The notes beneath the pieces were generated by a model. That model did no database searches, was not told the origin of the DNA, and saw nothing but the letters and a program-made list of their open reading frames with translations. Shown in pieces: positions 1-8,663 of a stretch of 64,000 nt of DNA. Source of the stretch: Dechloromonas sp. A34 (GTDB lineage: Bacteria > Pseudomonadota > Gammaproteobacteria > Burkholderiales > Rhodocyclaceae); the NCBI RefSeq assembly GCF_026261605.1, contig NZ_CP102486.1:2108001-2172000 (forward strand), given 5' to 3'. Both the position numbers and the translations under genes were made by a program. Numbering within the stretch: position 1 is the stretch's first letter; every line of letters starts with the position of its first letter.

Positions 1-858
1 GTCCAGGACGGGATCAGCGAAATCATTTTCGTGATCGATGGCGGCAGCGACGACACGCCGCAGGTGCTCGAACGGATCGCCGCCAGCTATCCCGCGGTAA
101 GCACCGTGATCCTGCGCCACGCGACCCGGCTGGGCGCCGCCCAGGCGCGCAATACCGGGGTCGCGGCAAGCAGCAACCAGCTGATCCTGTTCTGCGACGA
201 TGACGAGTATCTCGAAGCCGGCTACGCCAAGACCTGCCTGCAGAAACTGCAGACGCCCGGGGTCGGCGCGGTATCCGGCCGCCGGGTATACATGGAAAAC
301 GGCGAGACGCCGCTCGGCGCCCTGCAGCGCTTCGGCCACGGCCTGCGTGCGGGCAAGCCCTTCCGCCCGCTGCTCTGCGAATACGTCAATGGCGCGCGCT
401 TCAACGGCGACATCCGGCTGCCGCTGACCAACGCCGTCATCCTGACCCACAAGTACCTGCTCCAGCGCTTTCCCTACGACCCGCACTACGCCCGCGGCAA
501 CGGCTATCGCGAGGAGTCGGACTTCCAGATGAACCTCTACGTCCACGGCTACGACGTGGTCGCCAGCAACGACTGCCACAGCGTCCACCTGCCGCCGGCC
601 CAGGTGCGCACGGGCGGGCAGCGGACGCAGACCGCCCGCCGCATCTACTGGTCGATCTACTACACCCACTATTTCTTCGGCAAGTACTACGCCGTCTATT
701 CCGCCCGGGTCGGGCTGCGCGCGCCGCGCTGGGTGGCGGAAGCGGCCTTCGCCGTCTTCGCCGTCTATCGCGAAACCCTGCGCCCGCCGCTCTACGCCCT
801 CGCCAAGTGGGGCCTGCGCCAGCGCCGGCGCCGGCTCGAACGGACGATTTCCGCATGA
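1..858 (+). CDS. GT2 family glycosyltransferase, 5'-truncated by window edge
   Basis: The reading frame is open from base 1 (VQDGISEIIFVIDGGSDDTP), so the true start lies upstream; the GTG at 31 is internal. The visible part shows the nucleotide-sugar fold of GT-A family 2: VIDGGSDDT, then AQARNTGV and a DXD-like metal site in LFCDDDEYLE. A conserved SDFQMNLY segment follows and the C-terminus is basic. The protein is probably cytoplasmic or peripheral at the inner membrane and adds one sugar to the lipid-linked EPS repeat unit. Its stop overlaps the next start (ATGA at 855-858), so it belongs to the EPS operon. Sugar specificity cannot be read. Confidence 0.85.
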   Translation, partial: VQDGISEIIFVIDGGSDDTPQVLERIAASYPAVSTVILRHATRLGAAQARNTGVAASSNQLILFCDDDEYLEAGYAKTCLQKLQTPGVGAVSGRRVYMENGETPLGALQRFGHGLRAGKPFRPLLCEYVNGARFNGDIRLPLTNAVILTHKYLLQRFPYDPHYARGNGYREESDFQMNLYVHGYDVVASNDCHSVHLPPAQVRTGGQRTQTARRIYWSIYYTHYFFGKYYAVYSARVGLRAPRWVAEAAFAVFAVYRETLRPPLYALAKWGLRQRRRRLERTISA

Positions 859-2938
859 AGCGGCTATTGGGCCTGCCCGAGCCGGCGGTCTTGAGCCGGC
901 GCAGCTTCCTGCAGGGCAGCGGCGCGCTGCTCGGCGGCTGCCTGCTGACGCCGGTCGCCACGTGGGCAGCCAGCCCGACGCTGGCCCTCGATTTTCGCGG
1001 CAGCCTGCCGTCCGCCGTCAGCTACCGGCGGGCCAGCCCGGCCAGCCTGGCCGACGGGGCGCAGCTGCGCACCCTGCCGGCGCACGCGCCGCGTTTCCCG
1101 CTGCGCCGCGGGCGCCGCTCGGCCTGCTGATCGAGGGTGCCGCCAGCAACCTGATCGCCAACGCCTCGCGGCCGGACCGCCCGGGCTGGGCCGCCGGTGG
1201 CGGCGTGATCGTCGCCGCCAGCACCGACCTGGCGCCGGACGGCAGCAGCCAGGTCTTTTGCATCGTCCGCCCGGAGCCGAAGAGCGGCAGCCTCTGCGAA
1301 GCGAGCGTGGCCCTTGGTGGGAGCGGCGAGTTCGCCAGCGCCTCGGTCTGGCTGCGCAGTGTCGCCGGCCGTGGGACGTGGCGCCTGCGCCTGCTCGATT
1401 TCACGACCTTCAACAACGTCAATGCCGTCGTCGAGGTCGGCCCCGAGTGGCGCCGCTACAGCTTGGCTCTCAATCTGCAGGCCCGCGACACCGGGGCCAA
1501 GCGCTTTGCCGTGCTGTGGAACGAACCTTTCGCTGCGGTCACGGCAGCCCCCGCCATTTACGCGCTGAAGCCGCCCACGCCCTACCTGCCGGCGCGCACG
1601 CCGCTGACCCTGAACGGCGTGCTGATCTGGGGCGCCCAGCTCGAAACGGGCAACGAGGCCAGCTCCTTCATCGCCACCAGCGGCGCGGCCGGCCAGCGCG
1701 CGGCCGACGAGGTGACTTTTCCGGCGGCGCCGCTGAACGCGGCGGCCGGCCGGCTGACCATCGTGCTGCCGGACGGCGGCCGGCGCGGCGGGGTGATCCT
1801 CGATGCGCGCGGCGACGACGGCGGCCTGCGCCTGGAATATTCCAACAGCGGCTGGCTCGTCGGCCGGGTCGGCCGCGTCGTCCTGGCCGGTTTCGGGGAC
1901 GTCACCGCCGACACTGTGGTTCGCCTCGAATGGAGTGCGGCCGGGGTCCAGTTGTTCACCGGCACAACGCCCGAATCCCTGGTCCTGCGGGCGGCGCTGC
2001 AGACCTCTCCGCTGCCCCTCGCCTGCGGGGCGCAGGCGCGCCTCGGCATGCTGGCCGACGGCCGGCGCCCGCTCGGCCGGGTCGTGGCCCAGCTCACCCT
2101 CGACGGCGAGGTCGTCGCCGTCGCCCGCGCCCTCCGCCCGAACTTCGTTCCCGCCGCCTACCACCTGGTCTTTGGCGATGATTTCGACGACCCCGACCTC
2201 GGCCGCATCAACGAGAACGCCACCGGCGGCCGCCCCGGCGCGCCGGCCTGGCGCAGCCGCTACCGGCACGAGCGGCGGACGGCGATCAACCAGGAAAAGC
2301 AGATCTACATGGACCCGCAGTTTGCCGGCACCGCCCAACAGCCGCTGCGCGTGCAGCCCTTCGCCATCCGCGACGGCATCCTCGAGATCCGCGCCGAACG
2401 CACCGCTCCGGCCGTCGCGCCCTACCTCTGGAACCGCGCCTACACCTCGGGCTGCATCACCAGCGAACTGACCCACTGGCAGACCTACGGCTATTTCGAA
2501 ATGCGGGCCCGGCTGCCCCGTGGCAAGGGTTTCTGGCCGGCTTTCTGGCTGCTCCCCAAGCGTGCCGCCTGGCCGCCCGAGGTCGACGTCTTCGAGGCTT
2601 CCGGCACGCGGCCCTACGCCATCAAGCACGGCGCCATCGAAAAGCCGCGCAGCGCGACCACCGCCGCCGGCATGTGGGTCGACGGGATCATCGACACCAG
2701 CGACGGCTTTCACATCTACGGCATGGAGTGGACGCGCGACAACATCGTCTACTTCATCGACGGCATCAAGAGCTTCGAATACGGCCCGCACGGCATCCAC
2801 GAGGACATGTACCTGCTCGCCAACCTGGCCCTGGGCAGCCACGACCCGAACTGGATTCCCGACCCGGACCAGACCACTCCCTTCCCCGGACTGTACGAAA
2901 TCGACTACATCCGGGCCTACCAGCGAGGTGCATCATGA
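855..2938 (+). pseudogene. Secreted GH16 glycoside hydrolase, frameshifted near 1110
   Basis: The start is the ATG at 855, overlapping the previous stop. The first ~85 codons encode a Tat-type leader (SRRSFLQGSGALLGG) and then a lectin-like segment ending HAPRFPL. The frame closes at 1130, while the continuation (APLGLLIEGAASNL) lies in another frame up to 2938. Adding one G to the GGG at 1110-1112 would rejoin them as PLRRGAPLGLLIE. Downstream come a concanavalin-like region and a GH16 domain with the catalytic signature EVDVFEAS (both Glu codons, 2579-2581 and 2594-2596). The likely role is an endo-glycanase trimming or releasing the EPS. A start at 962 would give a low-complexity N-terminus, an artefact of the wrong frame. 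The break is either a sequencing error or a young pseudogene. Confidence 0.8.
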
Positions 2939-3918
2939 ACCCAGCCCCCGACGTCCAGGTCGACGTCATCATCCTGTCCTGGAACCGCCCCGAGGACACC
3001 ATCGCCGCCATCGCCAGCGCCGCCGAGCAGGAGGGCGTGCGTCAGCGCATCCTGATCGTCGACCAGGGCAGCGAAGCCGACAACCTGCGCCGGCTCGAGG
3101 CCTACCTGGCCGACGTGCCGAACGCGACGCTCGAGAAGCTCGGCTTCAATAGCGGCGTTGCCGGTGGCCGCAACATCGCCTCGGAGATGGGCAGTGCGCC
3201 CATCATCGTCGCCCTCGACAGCGATGCCGTGTTCGCCGACCGCCACGCCCTGGCCACCGCCGTCGCCCATCTCGACGCCCATCCCGAGTTGTGCGCCATC
3301 GGCTTTAGGATCGACAACTACTTCACCGGCGAGAACGACGCCACTTCCTGGGACTACCCGCCGGAATGCCGGCCCGACACCGGCTTCCCGGCGACGCGCT
3401 TCATCGGCGCCGGCCACGCCCTGCGCCGCCACGTCTTCGCCGCGGTGGGCGCCTACGACGACCGCCTGTTCTTCTGCGGCGAGGAACTCGACCTCAGCTA
3501 CCGGATGCTCAATGCCGGCTACCGCATCGCCTACGTGCCGGCGGTCGGCATCCGCCACAAGGTGTCGCCCGAGCACCGGGTGATGTGGGGCAAGGGGCGC
3601 TACTACTACACCGTGCGCAACAGCCTGTACTCGGCCTACAAGTTCGGCACGTCGCTGCCGCGCCTGGCGGTCGGCGCCGCCGCCTTCGCCCTTCGTGGCT
3701 GGCGCAACGGCATCGGGCTGGCCGCGCTGCGCGGCGTCGGCGACGCGGTCGGCATGTGCCGGGCTTACCGGCGCGAGACCCTGGACCAGGCAGCCGCGCC
3801 GACCTATGCGCTGAGCCACGAGACCTGGCGCTACATCCGCCAGTGCGAACCGACGCGCCAGGAGCCGCTGCTCGCCAAGATCCGCCGGCAGTTCGTGCGC
3901 CTGCCGCACCAGGGCTGA
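2935..3918 (+). CDS. GT2 family glycosyltransferase
   Basis: 327 residues starting at the ATG at 2935, which overlaps the GH16 stop by ATGA. GT-A hallmarks are VDVIILSWNRPEDT at the N-terminus, GFNSGVAGGRN, a VALDSDAVF metal-binding motif, and FCGEELDLSYRM for the acceptor/base region (rhamnosyl-transferase-like ED motif). The C-terminal third is hydrophobic and basic, suggesting membrane association. It should transfer a sugar from an NDP donor to the growing lipid-linked EPS unit. The donor and linkage are unknown. Confidence 0.88.
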   Translation: MNPAPDVQVDVIILSWNRPEDTIAAIASAAEQEGVRQRILIVDQGSEADNLRRLEAYLADVPNATLEKLGFNSGVAGGRNIASEMGSAPIIVALDSDAVFADRHALATAVAHLDAHPELCAIGFRIDNYFTGENDATSWDYPPECRPDTGFPATRFIGAGHALRRHVFAAVGAYDDRLFFCGEELDLSYRMLNAGYRIAYVPAVGIRHKVSPEHRVMWGKGRYYYTVRNSLYSAYKFGTSLPRLAVGAAAFALRGWRNGIGLAALRGVGDAVGMCRAYRRETLDQAAAPTYALSHETWRYIRQCEPTRQEPLLAKIRRQFVRLPHQG

Positions 3919-3930
3919 GCGGAGCCGACG

Positions 3931-4857
3931 ATGAACGCCCCGATGAACGAACTCAAGCACAAGCTGGCGGCGATTACCCGCTACCTGCCGCCGGAGCGGC
4001 CGGTGGTCTATCTCGACTACCCGGTCCATCTCAATTTCGGCGACATCCTGATCATGCGCGGCACCGAGCGCTTCTTCGCCGACTACGGCTACCGCGTCGT
4101 CGAGCGCGCCGGCTACATGAACTTCACCGCCTCGGCGCGCCGGGCGGTGCCCGCCGAGGCGGTGATCGTGCTCCACGGCGGCGGCAATTTCGGCGACCTC
4201 TACCCGGTGCACCAGCACTTTCGCGAGGCCGTCGTCCGCCAATTTCCGCAGCACCCCATCGTGCTCATGCCGCAGACCGTGCATTTCCAGTCGGAGCGGG
4301 CCAAGGAGCTATCGGCGGCGATTTTCCGGCAACACCGCAACCTGGTGCTCATGGTCCGCGACCAGCGTTCGCTGGAGGCGGTGGCCGACCGGTTCTCGCC
4401 GCAGGTCCTGCTCATGCCGGACATGGCGCACCAGCTCTGGGACGACGAGGCGCCGTCCGGCCTGGGTGCCGGCCGCGTCGAATTGTGGCGCGCCGACATC
4501 GAAGCTACCGCACCGGCGGGCGCAGCGGGCGAGGGCGGGGCGGTAGACTGGATGGATTTCGTGCCGGTCTGGCAGCGCCGCCTGTTCGGCCTGATCCTCC
4601 GCCTGCACCGCCTGGAGGGCGAAACCGACATGCGGCTCGGCGCCTGGCAGGCTTGGTACGCCTACTGCGAGCGGCTGACCGCACGCATGCAGGCGCATTT
4701 CGAGCCCTATGGCGAAGTCCGCACCAACCGCCTGCACGGCATGATTTTCGGAGCCCTGCTCGGCAAGAAAGTGGTATTCGATGATAACTCCTACGGAAAG
4801 CTTGGCCACTATGCCGGGCAGTGGTTTGAGCGGCATCCCGGCATACGTGCCAGCTGA
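3931..4857 (+). CDS. Polysaccharide pyruvyl transferase family protein
   Basis: 308 residues. VYLDYPVHLNFGDILIMRGT near residues 25-45, VIVLHGGGNFGDLYP near 90 and IVLMPQTVHFQS are typical of the polysaccharide pyruvyl transferase family (WcaK/EpsO/CsaB-like). LHGMIFGALLGKKVVFDDNS near the C-terminus is the conserved RLHG segment of the acceptor/PEP site. Expected reaction: transfer of a pyruvyl ketal from phosphoenolpyruvate to an EPS sugar, which adds negative charge. The gene begins 12 bp after the preceding GT and overlaps the flippase gene at its 3' end. The assignment is firm at family level; the target sugar is unknown. Confidence 0.87.
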   Translation: MNAPMNELKHKLAAITRYLPPERPVVYLDYPVHLNFGDILIMRGTERFFADYGYRVVERAGYMNFTASARRAVPAEAVIVLHGGGNFGDLYPVHQHFREAVVRQFPQHPIVLMPQTVHFQSERAKELSAAIFRQHRNLVLMVRDQRSLEAVADRFSPQVLLMPDMAHQLWDDEAPSGLGAGRVELWRADIEATAPAGAAGEGGAVDWMDFVPVWQRRLFGLILRLHRLEGETDMRLGAWQAWYAYCERLTARMQAHFEPYGEVRTNRLHGMIFGALLGKKVVFDDNSYGKLGHYAGQWFERHPGIRAS

Positions 4858-6325
4858 GCCGCCGGCCAGCCAGGGCGCCGTGCGCGCTACGGCCGCCCGC
4901 TCGCTGCGCTGGACGCTGCTCGAAAGCTTCGGCCTGTCCGGGCTGTCCTTCATCGCCCTGATTTTCTTCTCGCGCTACCTGTCGGCGGCGGAATTCGGCA
5001 TTGCCGCCGTCGCCATCGGCATCGTCCAGTTGCTCAACGTGCCGGTCGAAATGCTCTTCCACGATGCCCTGATCCGCACCCGCGAGGCGACCGCGCGCCA
5101 CGTCAATTCGGCCTTTTCCGCCTCGCTGCTGATCGGCGTGCTGCTCACCGGCGCCTGCTGGCTGCTCGCCGACCGCTTCGCGACGCTCATCGGCCAGCCC
5201 GAGGTCGGCCCGGTGCTGCGCTGGATGAGCCTCGGCCTGGTCGCCTCCGGCTGTGGCAGCGCCCTCGTCGCGTTGCAGCGTCGGCACCTGCAGTTCCGCA
5301 CCCTGGCCCTGCGCTCGACGATCGGGCGCGGCGGTTCGGCGGTCATCGGCATCGCCCTGGCGGTGTCCGGGGCCGGCGTGTGGAGCCTGGTCGCCCAGCA
5401 GGTCAGCATGACCCTGCTCGCCACCCTGGTGCTCTGGCTGATGGCCCCGGAACGCCCGCGTTTCGGCCTGTCCCGGCCGGAACTCGGAGAAATGACGCGC
5501 TTCGGCGTGGCCGCCGCCTTCTTCAACCTGGCCGGCCTGTCCACCCAGCGCTTCTTCATGATCGGCGTCGCCGCCTTCCTCGGCGCCCAGGCCGCCGGCC
5601 TCCTGAGCCTGGCCTTCCGCGCCGTCGACATGCTGCGCGACATCGTCGGCAGCGCCGTCGCCCAGCTCGCCCTGCCCATCTTCGCCAGCCTGCAGGGCAG
5701 CCGGGCAGACATCCGGCGCACTTTCAGCGCCGCCGTCCGCCTCACCACCGCCTTGATGTACCCGCTGTTCGCCGGCCTCGCCGTCTGTTCCTACGAAGTG
5801 GTCGAGATCGTCTTCGGCGCCCGCTGGCTGGGGGCCGCGCCCTTTGTCGCGCTGCTCGCCTTGCTGACTTTCCAGTTTTTCCCGCGCCTGTTTTCGGTGC
5901 CCATCTACAATGCCACCGGCCATCCGCTGCTGCCCAGCATCGCCTTGCTGCTGCAGATCGCCTACGTCGTCGCCGGCATGCTGCTGGTCGGCCGCTTCTC
6001 GCTCGAGGCTGCGGCGGCGGTCTGGGCCTCGCGGCTGGTCCTCGGGCTGGGCATCGATCTCTGGCTGCTGCGCCGGGTAACCGGCCTGAGCGTCGCCGGG
6101 CAACTGGCCGGCGCCGTTCACCCGGCCCTGGCCGCGGCGGCGATGGCGGCCGTCGTTGTTGGCGCCAAGGTCTATCTGCTGGCCGCCCTCGATCCGGCGC
6201 TGCGCCTGGCGCTGATGGTCGGCCTCGGTGCCGTTACCTACGGCGTCGTGCTCTGGCTGCTGAATCGCGACCTGGTCCGCGAACTGCTGGCCTTTGCCCG
6301 GCAGACCGTAAAGCGGGGGACCTGA
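4781..6325 (+). CDS. Wzx-like polysaccharide flippase (MOP superfamily)
   Basis: 514 residues with about 12-14 hydrophobic helices, matching the RfbX/Wzx group of the MOP exporter superfamily. The core begins near residue 38 (RSLRWTLLESFGLSG), followed by FFSRYLSAAEFGIAAVA, typical of flippases. It would move the undecaprenyl-linked EPS unit across the inner membrane. The start is uncertain: ATG 4781 gives a 77-bp overlap with the pyruvyl transferase gene, and ATG 4811 (GGAAAG about 11 nt upstream) is an alternative. The overlap indicates translational coupling. Confidence 0.87.
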   Translation: MITPTESLATMPGSGLSGIPAYVPAEPPASQGAVRATAARSLRWTLLESFGLSGLSFIALIFFSRYLSAAEFGIAAVAIGIVQLLNVPVEMLFHDALIRTREATARHVNSAFSASLLIGVLLTGACWLLADRFATLIGQPEVGPVLRWMSLGLVASGCGSALVALQRRHLQFRTLALRSTIGRGGSAVIGIALAVSGAGVWSLVAQQVSMTLLATLVLWLMAPERPRFGLSRPELGEMTRFGVAAAFFNLAGLSTQRFFMIGVAAFLGAQAAGLLSLAFRAVDMLRDIVGSAVAQLALPIFASLQGSRADIRRTFSAAVRLTTALMYPLFAGLAVCSYEVVEIVFGARWLGAAPFVALLALLTFQFFPRLFSVPIYNATGHPLLPSIALLLQIAYVVAGMLLVGRFSLEAAAAVWASRLVLGLGIDLWLLRRVTGLSVAGQLAGAVHPALAAAAMAAVVVGAKVYLLAALDPALRLALMVGLGAVTYGVVLWLLNRDLVRELLAFARQTVKRGT

Positions 6326-6326
6326 C

Positions 6327-7211
6327 ATGCTGCGCCGCGCCCTCGACTTCGCCAAAACGCTGCGCTCGACGCTCCTGCGCCGGCGCCAGCAGGCCCTGCT
6401 GCGGCGCTGGGTCGCCCGCCGCGATGCCGATCTGGCTTCATCACCACCGCCGCTGCGCCGCGGCAAGGCGCTGTACGCCGCGCCGATCGGCGCTTCCGGC
6501 AAGGAATTGCTGGCCAAGCTGATCGACCGCCTGGGCGACGACGATTTCGACTACCTGATCTTCGTCTACGACGGCTGCCGCTTCGACGAGCCGATCTTCA
6601 GCCGCTGCACCTTCATCCACGAACCGGGCATCGTCTATCAGTACTTCAAGAAATACCTGACGCCGGAACGCTGCAGCGCCTACGACTACATCGTGCTCGG
6701 CATCGAGGATGTCGATATCGACGATTTCTGCTGGCCGCGCTTCGCCGCGATCATGGATCACAACCGGCTCGACATGGCGTCGCCGGCGCTCTCCGCCCGC
6801 TCGCACAGCCCGCACGCCATCATGTTCCGGCAGCCGGGCCGGGTCGGGCGCCTGGTCGATGTCATCGAGGTTTTCATCACCGTCTTCGACGCCCGCGCCT
6901 GGCCGGCTTTCCGGGCGCTGATCGAGGACGACTACAACTACTGGGGCTGGGGCTACGTCCAGCTGACGCAGTCGGCCTGCGGCTACAAGATGGGCATCGT
7001 GGACAGCGAGACCATCACCGTCACCCGGCCGCCGACCTTCAAACAGGAATGCCAGGACGAGATGCGGCGTTTCCTGCGCCGCCATGCCCAGTACCGCCGC
7101 GCCCGCTTCTGTTCCTACGGCGAACTTCTGCCGGCCGCCGCCAATCCGGCTGCCCCGCCGGCCCCGATACCCCATTCCCCGTTAAATCCCCATCAGCAAG
7201 GTATGACATGA
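6327..7211 (+). CDS. DUF707 family protein (putative glycosyltransferase-like)
   Basis: 294 residues. The order YLIFVYDGCRF, then YDYIVLGIEDVDIDDF, MASPALSARS, VFDARAWPAFRALIEDDYNYWGWGYVQL and KMGIVDSETITV follows the conserved blocks of DUF707, best known from plant and fungal proteins and occasional bacterial polysaccharide loci. The central acidic IEDVDID corresponds to a DXD-like site, suggesting a GT-A-like fold. The position inside the EPS operon (ATGA overlap with the next gene) supports a role in repeat-unit assembly. The enzymatic reaction is not established. The basic N-terminus (residues 1-30) may bind the membrane. Confidence 0.7.
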   Translation: MLRRALDFAKTLRSTLLRRRQQALLRRWVARRDADLASSPPPLRRGKALYAAPIGASGKELLAKLIDRLGDDDFDYLIFVYDGCRFDEPIFSRCTFIHEPGIVYQYFKKYLTPERCSAYDYIVLGIEDVDIDDFCWPRFAAIMDHNRLDMASPALSARSHSPHAIMFRQPGRVGRLVDVIEVFITVFDARAWPAFRALIEDDYNYWGWGYVQLTQSACGYKMGIVDSETITVTRPPTFKQECQDEMRRFLRRHAQYRRARFCSYGELLPAAANPAAPPAPIPHSPLNPHQQGMT

Positions 7212-8644
7212 ATACGGCAACGATTCCCCACTACATCCGCCTGTCCTCGCCCGGGCACCTGTCGCGACGGATCTATCCGATGGTCAATCTGGTCGAGGCC
7301 TTCGTGCCGCCGCTACTGGCGGTGGTCATCCTGTTCATCGCCGCCATTGCCAGCGAACCGACGCCGGGCGGCCTCGATCCGGCCTACAATATCCTCGGCC
7401 TGGCGGTGTTTTCGCTGACCTTTCCCGGGCGTTTTCATCTCGACGGGGCGGCCTCGACGATGGTCCGCAAGACCGTGGTCGGCTGGTTGTTCCTGGTCTC
7501 GCTACTGGCGCTCTTCGCCTATGGCAGCGGCTACGTCGCCTTCTTCACGCGCCCGGCGATCCTCATCTGGCTGGCCGTGACACCGCTCGCCCTGGTCGCC
7601 GCCAATGTCCTGGCGCGGCGGATCGTCCCCGGCGTCCTCGCCCTCGAGCGCAACCAGCGGCGGGCGGTGATCGCCGGCTATAACGCCACCAGCCAGCGGC
7701 TGGCCCACAGCTTCGCCAACGATACTGCGCTCGGCGTGCGCTTTCTCGGCTATTTCGACGATCGCAACGGCTCGCGCCTCGACAGCGACTACCAGGGCCG
7801 CGACTCGGAGCGCGACCTCGGATCGCTCAGCGAATTGGTCGACTACGCCAAGAGCCACCGCGTCGACCAGATCTACCTGGCGCTGCCACTCGGCGAGCAG
7901 TCGCGCATGCTGACCCTGCTCGACGACCTCAAGGACACCACGGCCTCGATCTACTTCGTGCCCGACCTGTTCGTCACCGACCTCATTCAGGGCCGGGTCG
8001 ACTGCATCGGCGAGACGCCGATCGTGGCGGTCTGCGAAACGCCATTCACCGGCATCAATGGCTTCCTGAAACGGGCCAGCGACATCGTGCTCGCCACGCT
8101 GATCCTGATCCTGATCGCGCCCCTGCTGCTCGTCGTCGCGGTCGGCGTCAAGCTGATGTCGCCCGGGCCGGCCTTCTTCAAGCAGCGGCGCTACGGCCTG
8201 GACGGCCGCGAGGTGGTGGTCTACAAGTTCCGCTCGATGACCGTCACCGAGGACGGCGACAAGAGCTACACCCAGGTCACCCGCGGCGACCCCCGCGTCC
8301 CGCCGTTCGGCGCCCTGATCCGCAAGGGTTCGCTCGATGAGCTGCCGCAATTCATCAACGTCCTGCAGGGGCGGATGAGCATCGTCGGCCCGCGGCCGCA
8401 CGCGATTGCCGTCAATGAGCAGTACCGCAAGCTGATTCCCGGCTACATGGTGCGCCACAAGGTGCGCCCGGGCATCACCGGCTGGGCCCAGGTCAACGGC
8501 TACCGCGGCGGCGACGATCTGGAACACATGCGCGGCCGCATCGAGTGCGACCTGGAATACCTGCGCAACTGGTCGCTCGGGCTCGATCTGCGCATCATCC
8601 TGCGCACCATCGGCCTGGTCTTCCGGGACGTCCGAGCCTTCTGA
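7208..8644 (+). CDS. Undecaprenyl-phosphate glucose phosphotransferase (WcaJ-type initiating enzyme)
   Basis: 478 residues; ATG 7208 overlaps the previous stop (ATGA). The N-terminal half has four predicted membrane helices plus a CoA-binding-like domain (RRAVIAGYNATSQRLA). A further helix (DIVLATLILILIAPLLLVVA) precedes the bacterial sugar transferase domain with KRASD, FFKQRRYGLDGR, VYKFRSM, SLDELPQFINVLQGRMSIVGPRPH and VRPGITGWAQVNGYRG. Family knowledge: transfers hexose-1-phosphate, usually glucose, from UDP-sugar to undecaprenyl phosphate, the first step of Wzx/Wzy-dependent EPS synthesis. All catalytic motifs are intact. Confidence 0.92.
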   Translation: MNTATIPHYIRLSSPGHLSRRIYPMVNLVEAFVPPLLAVVILFIAAIASEPTPGGLDPAYNILGLAVFSLTFPGRFHLDGAASTMVRKTVVGWLFLVSLLALFAYGSGYVAFFTRPAILIWLAVTPLALVAANVLARRIVPGVLALERNQRRAVIAGYNATSQRLAHSFANDTALGVRFLGYFDDRNGSRLDSDYQGRDSERDLGSLSELVDYAKSHRVDQIYLALPLGEQSRMLTLLDDLKDTTASIYFVPDLFVTDLIQGRVDCIGETPIVAVCETPFTGINGFLKRASDIVLATLILILIAPLLLVVAVGVKLMSPGPAFFKQRRYGLDGREVVVYKFRSMTVTEDGDKSYTQVTRGDPRVPPFGALIRKGSLDELPQFINVLQGRMSIVGPRPHAIAVNEQYRKLIPGYMVRHKVRPGITGWAQVNGYRGGDDLEHMRGRIECDLEYLRNWSLGLDLRIILRTIGLVFRDVRAF

Positions 8645-8663
8645 GGCGGCAGCGGGACGCAAC

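Noticed and set aside
962..1130. Start at 962 for the GH16 protein
   Set aside because: Its first ~50 residues are Pro/Ala/Arg-rich nonsense, while the frame from 855 encodes a proper Tat-like leader.
1022..2842. Long open frame on the - strand opposite the GH16 gene
   Set aside because: High-GC antisense shadow: Ala/Gly/Arg/Asp-rich, no domain, no RBS; the opposite strand encodes conserved GH16 motifs.
4505..6517. 670-codon open frame opposite the flippase gene
   Set aside because: Gln/Gly/Glu-rich shadow with no membrane or enzyme motif; the + strand carries a clear flippase.
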